Assembly (NCBI RefSeq): GCF_003260205.1
Contig: NZ_QERF01000002.1
Span: forward strand, 496,001 to 560,000
DNA: 64,000 bases
DNA from: Winogradskyella tangerina
Lineage (GTDB): Bacteria; Bacteroidota; Bacteroidia; Flavobacteriales; Flavobacteriaceae
Direction: 5' to 3'
In this document: one piece after another, positions 62,403 through 64,000 of the stretch
Layout of the letters: every line of letters starts with the position of its first letter
How positions within the stretch are numbered: position 1 is the stretch's first letter
Program-made: the position numbers and the translations under genes
The notes under the pieces: generated by a model
Database searches by the model: none
The model's input: the letters and a program-made list of their open reading frames with translations, nothing else
What the model was told of the DNA's origin: nothing

Positions 62403-64000
62403 TTATTCCTTAATAAACTTTACAGATTTCTTACGGAAATTATCGGCCTCAACCTGAGCAAAATAAATTCCATTGCTGTAAGACGAAATATCGAGCGTCA
62501 CTTCATTTTGATCGAACTCAGTTCGGGAGATCTTTCTACCTAATTCGTCTAAAATTGTAATGACTTTAATAGTACTGTTCGAATTAAAACTGAGTTTTGT
62601 TTTACAAGGATTCGGAAAGTATTGAAGTGCAAACTCATTCGAATGATCGTCTAGTGATAAGGTTGATCCTTCAACAATAGTTATTTTTTGATTAGGCGTA
62701 ACATTAAAAATAGTGTCCTCTATTCCGCTCAGCCATTTTACTTTAACGTAATCAATAGTGTTTGCCACGTCCACCCCAAAATGCTCCGTATAGCTATTCT
62801 GTGATAAATACCCTTCACCGCTCATAATGAGTCGATATTGCTTATTTCCATTTATCGAAATTTCTATGAGAGAGCCAATACCATCTTTGTTACTAACGTT
62901 GCCTTCAAGCGCAACAGAAATGTAGTTTCTGGTATTAACAGCGATATTTTCCCATAGACACGGGTTGGTATCTAGGTCATTGTTGACGATTATTTCGAGA
63001 TGACCATCGTTATTATAATCTCCAATAGCAGATGAATAACTGCGATATGAATTAGTACTGAAACCCGAATATCCTGAACCATCAAAGGTTTCATCACCAT
63101 TACTCTCATAAAAGGCATATGAAGGATAACTATCACTATCCGTGTACATAGTATTTACGTAAAGATCGAGATGACTGTCATTATCTGCATCGAGAAAATT
63201 GGAGCCCCACGCAAAACTATCGAGATCGGTACCTGAGGTACTAGAAATATTTGTAAAAGTATCGTCTCCGTTATTTTTCAAAAGTACACATCCAGGATCT
63301 GGTGTACTTATAGTTGCAGGCGTATTGGTGATGTAAATATCGAAAAATCCATCGGCATTAAAATCGTCGACAGTGACGGACATTGCATCGATAACGATGT
63401 CAGCTCCCGACGATTCGCTGATATCTGTAAACGTGCCATCGCCATTATTTTTATAGAGATAATTTGGCTTAAACTTATCATTAGCAACATAGAGATCTTG
63501 CCATCCGTCATTATTAATATCGAAAAACCCAGAGCAAAAACTTAGTGCCGGTTGATTAGTAAGACCTATGCTATCGGTAACTTCAGAGAAGGTACCATCA
63601 CAGTTATTTTGAAATAGGTAATTGGTAATTGTGGTATTTCCAATTCTGTTTGATAAATACACGTCGATGCAGCCATCATTATTGATATCTCCCCATGAAG
63701 CACCGTAAGTAAACAGATTGTCTAAAGGAAAGCCTGAAGCCACTGTAACGTCATCTAAATTATTATTCTGACGTTCAAAAAGTCTATTACCGTCTGAATC
63801 ACTTGTTAGGAATAAATCTTTATCACCATCATTGTCATAGTCAATCCATGTTACACTTCGTGTTTGATAATTATATGCCAAAGGGTTTGAAAAAAAGTCG
63901 ACTTCTACGAAGAAAAAACCATCAATATTTTTGTAAAACCGAACAGGTTCATTGACGCTAGACGCTAGCGTAATGTCATCAAAACCATCATTATCGAAAT
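62403..64000 (-). CDS. FG-GAP/VCBS and ASPIC/UnbV protein with T9SS sorting domain (N-terminus outside the window)
   Basis: The frame is open to the edge of the window, so the start and signal peptide are outside. Repeats of about 45-65 residues carry calcium-loop motifs such as DYDNDGDKDLFLT and DINNDGWQDLYVA (FG-GAP/VCBS type), probably forming a seven-bladed propeller. An ASPIC/UnbV domain follows (NYISVALEGNVSNKDGIGS, YVKVKWLSGIEDT), as in CRTAC1-like proteins. The end, FALQYFPNPCKTKLSF... to ...KFIKE, is a T9SS type A sorting domain. It is thus a secreted surface protein; its ligand is unknown. Confidence 0.93.
   Translation of the reverse strand, partial: FDNDGFDDITLASSVNEPVRFYKNIDGFFFVEVDFFSNPLAYNYQTRSVTWIDYDNDGDKDLFLTSDSDGNRLFERQNNNLDDVTVASGFPLDNLFTYGASWGDINNDGCIDVYLSNRIGNTTITNYLFQNNCDGTFSEVTDSIGLTNQPALSFCSGFFDINNDGWQDLYVANDKFKPNYLYKNNGDGTFTDISESSGADIVIDAMSVTVDDFNADGFFDIYITNTPATISTPDPGCVLLKNNGDDTFTNISSTSGTDLDSFAWGSNFLDADNDSHLDLYVNTMYTDSDSYPSYAFYESNGDETFDGSGYSGFSTNSYRSYSSAIGDYNNDGHLEIIVNNDLDTNPCLWENIAVNTRNYISVALEGNVSNKDGIGSLIEISINGNKQYRLIMSGEGYLSQNSYTEHFGVDVANTIDYVKVKWLSGIEDTIFNVTPNQKITIVEGSTLSLDDHSNEFALQYFPNPCKTKLSFNSNSTIKVITILDELGRKISRTEFDQNEVTLDISSYSNGIYFAQVEADNFRKKSVKFIKE

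Overview
The window is a stretch of chromosome from a marine-type member of the Flavobacteriaceae (phylum Bacteroidota). The evidence is the low-GC, densely packed genes, the TAnnTTTG promoter boxes, the Por/T9SS sorting tails on three secreted proteins, many lipoproteins with short signal peptides, carboxypeptidase-regulatory-domain proteins, a YtxJ bacillithiol protein, and an RprX/RprY-like pair beside coaE and miaA. No tRNA, rRNA, CRISPR array, phage or insertion sequence was found. One structural RNA is present: the small SRP RNA (minus strand, about 9262-9355).

Layout. 1-5.4 kb: katG (C-terminus outside the window) with an OxyR-type box, a membrane protein, a DUF2007 protein, a lipoprotein and an ABC-F ATPase. 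5.5-12.7 kb: a TlpA-like lipoprotein, transaldolase, an SDR, SRP RNA, glutaminyl cyclase, carboxypeptidase-regulatory proteins and a thioesterase. 12.8-21.1 kb: a beta-helix lipoprotein, two EreA/TraB-superfamily proteins, a LytS/LytTR two-component pair with a candidate direct-repeat operator, glyA and fumarylacetoacetase. 21.2-25.8 kb: two-component module 1 (TPR kinase, LuxR regulator, T9SS surface protein, 29-aa membrane peptide). 25.8-35.9 kb: housekeeping and stress genes, including clpB, ytxJ, deoC and deoD. 36-43.9 kb: two-component module 2 (beta-propeller kinase, LuxR regulator, BspA-like T9SS protein, 568-aa exported protein, 52-aa membrane protein). 44-57.4 kb: smpB, a DUF5686 protein, an X-Pro peptidase, pcm, then a co-directional run ending in a DnaQ/GIY-YIG nuclease, a K+ channel and miaA. 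57.4-64 kb: rprY-rprX-like genes, coaE, a YbbR protein, a glycosyltransferase and an FG-GAP/ASPIC T9SS protein cut by the window edge.

Main discovery. A palindrome, CTACCC-N4/5-GGGTAG, occurs at nine places, all in the promoter regions of modules 1 and 2. At eight of them the palindrome edge lies 22-23 bp upstream of a TAnnTTTG-like -7 box, which is where a class II activator would sit, and a -33 TTG is usually absent. The targets are both LuxR-type regulators, the TPR kinase, two T9SS surface proteins, a 568-aa exported protein, and two very small membrane proteins that are easily missed in annotation. The ninth site lies between kinase 2 and smpB. The two regulators have almost identical recognition helices and the two modules share the same gene order, so I infer a duplicated, cross-wired, self-amplifying envelope or surface regulon. 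The half-site resembles the NarL heptamer (TACYYMT), but the spacing differs.
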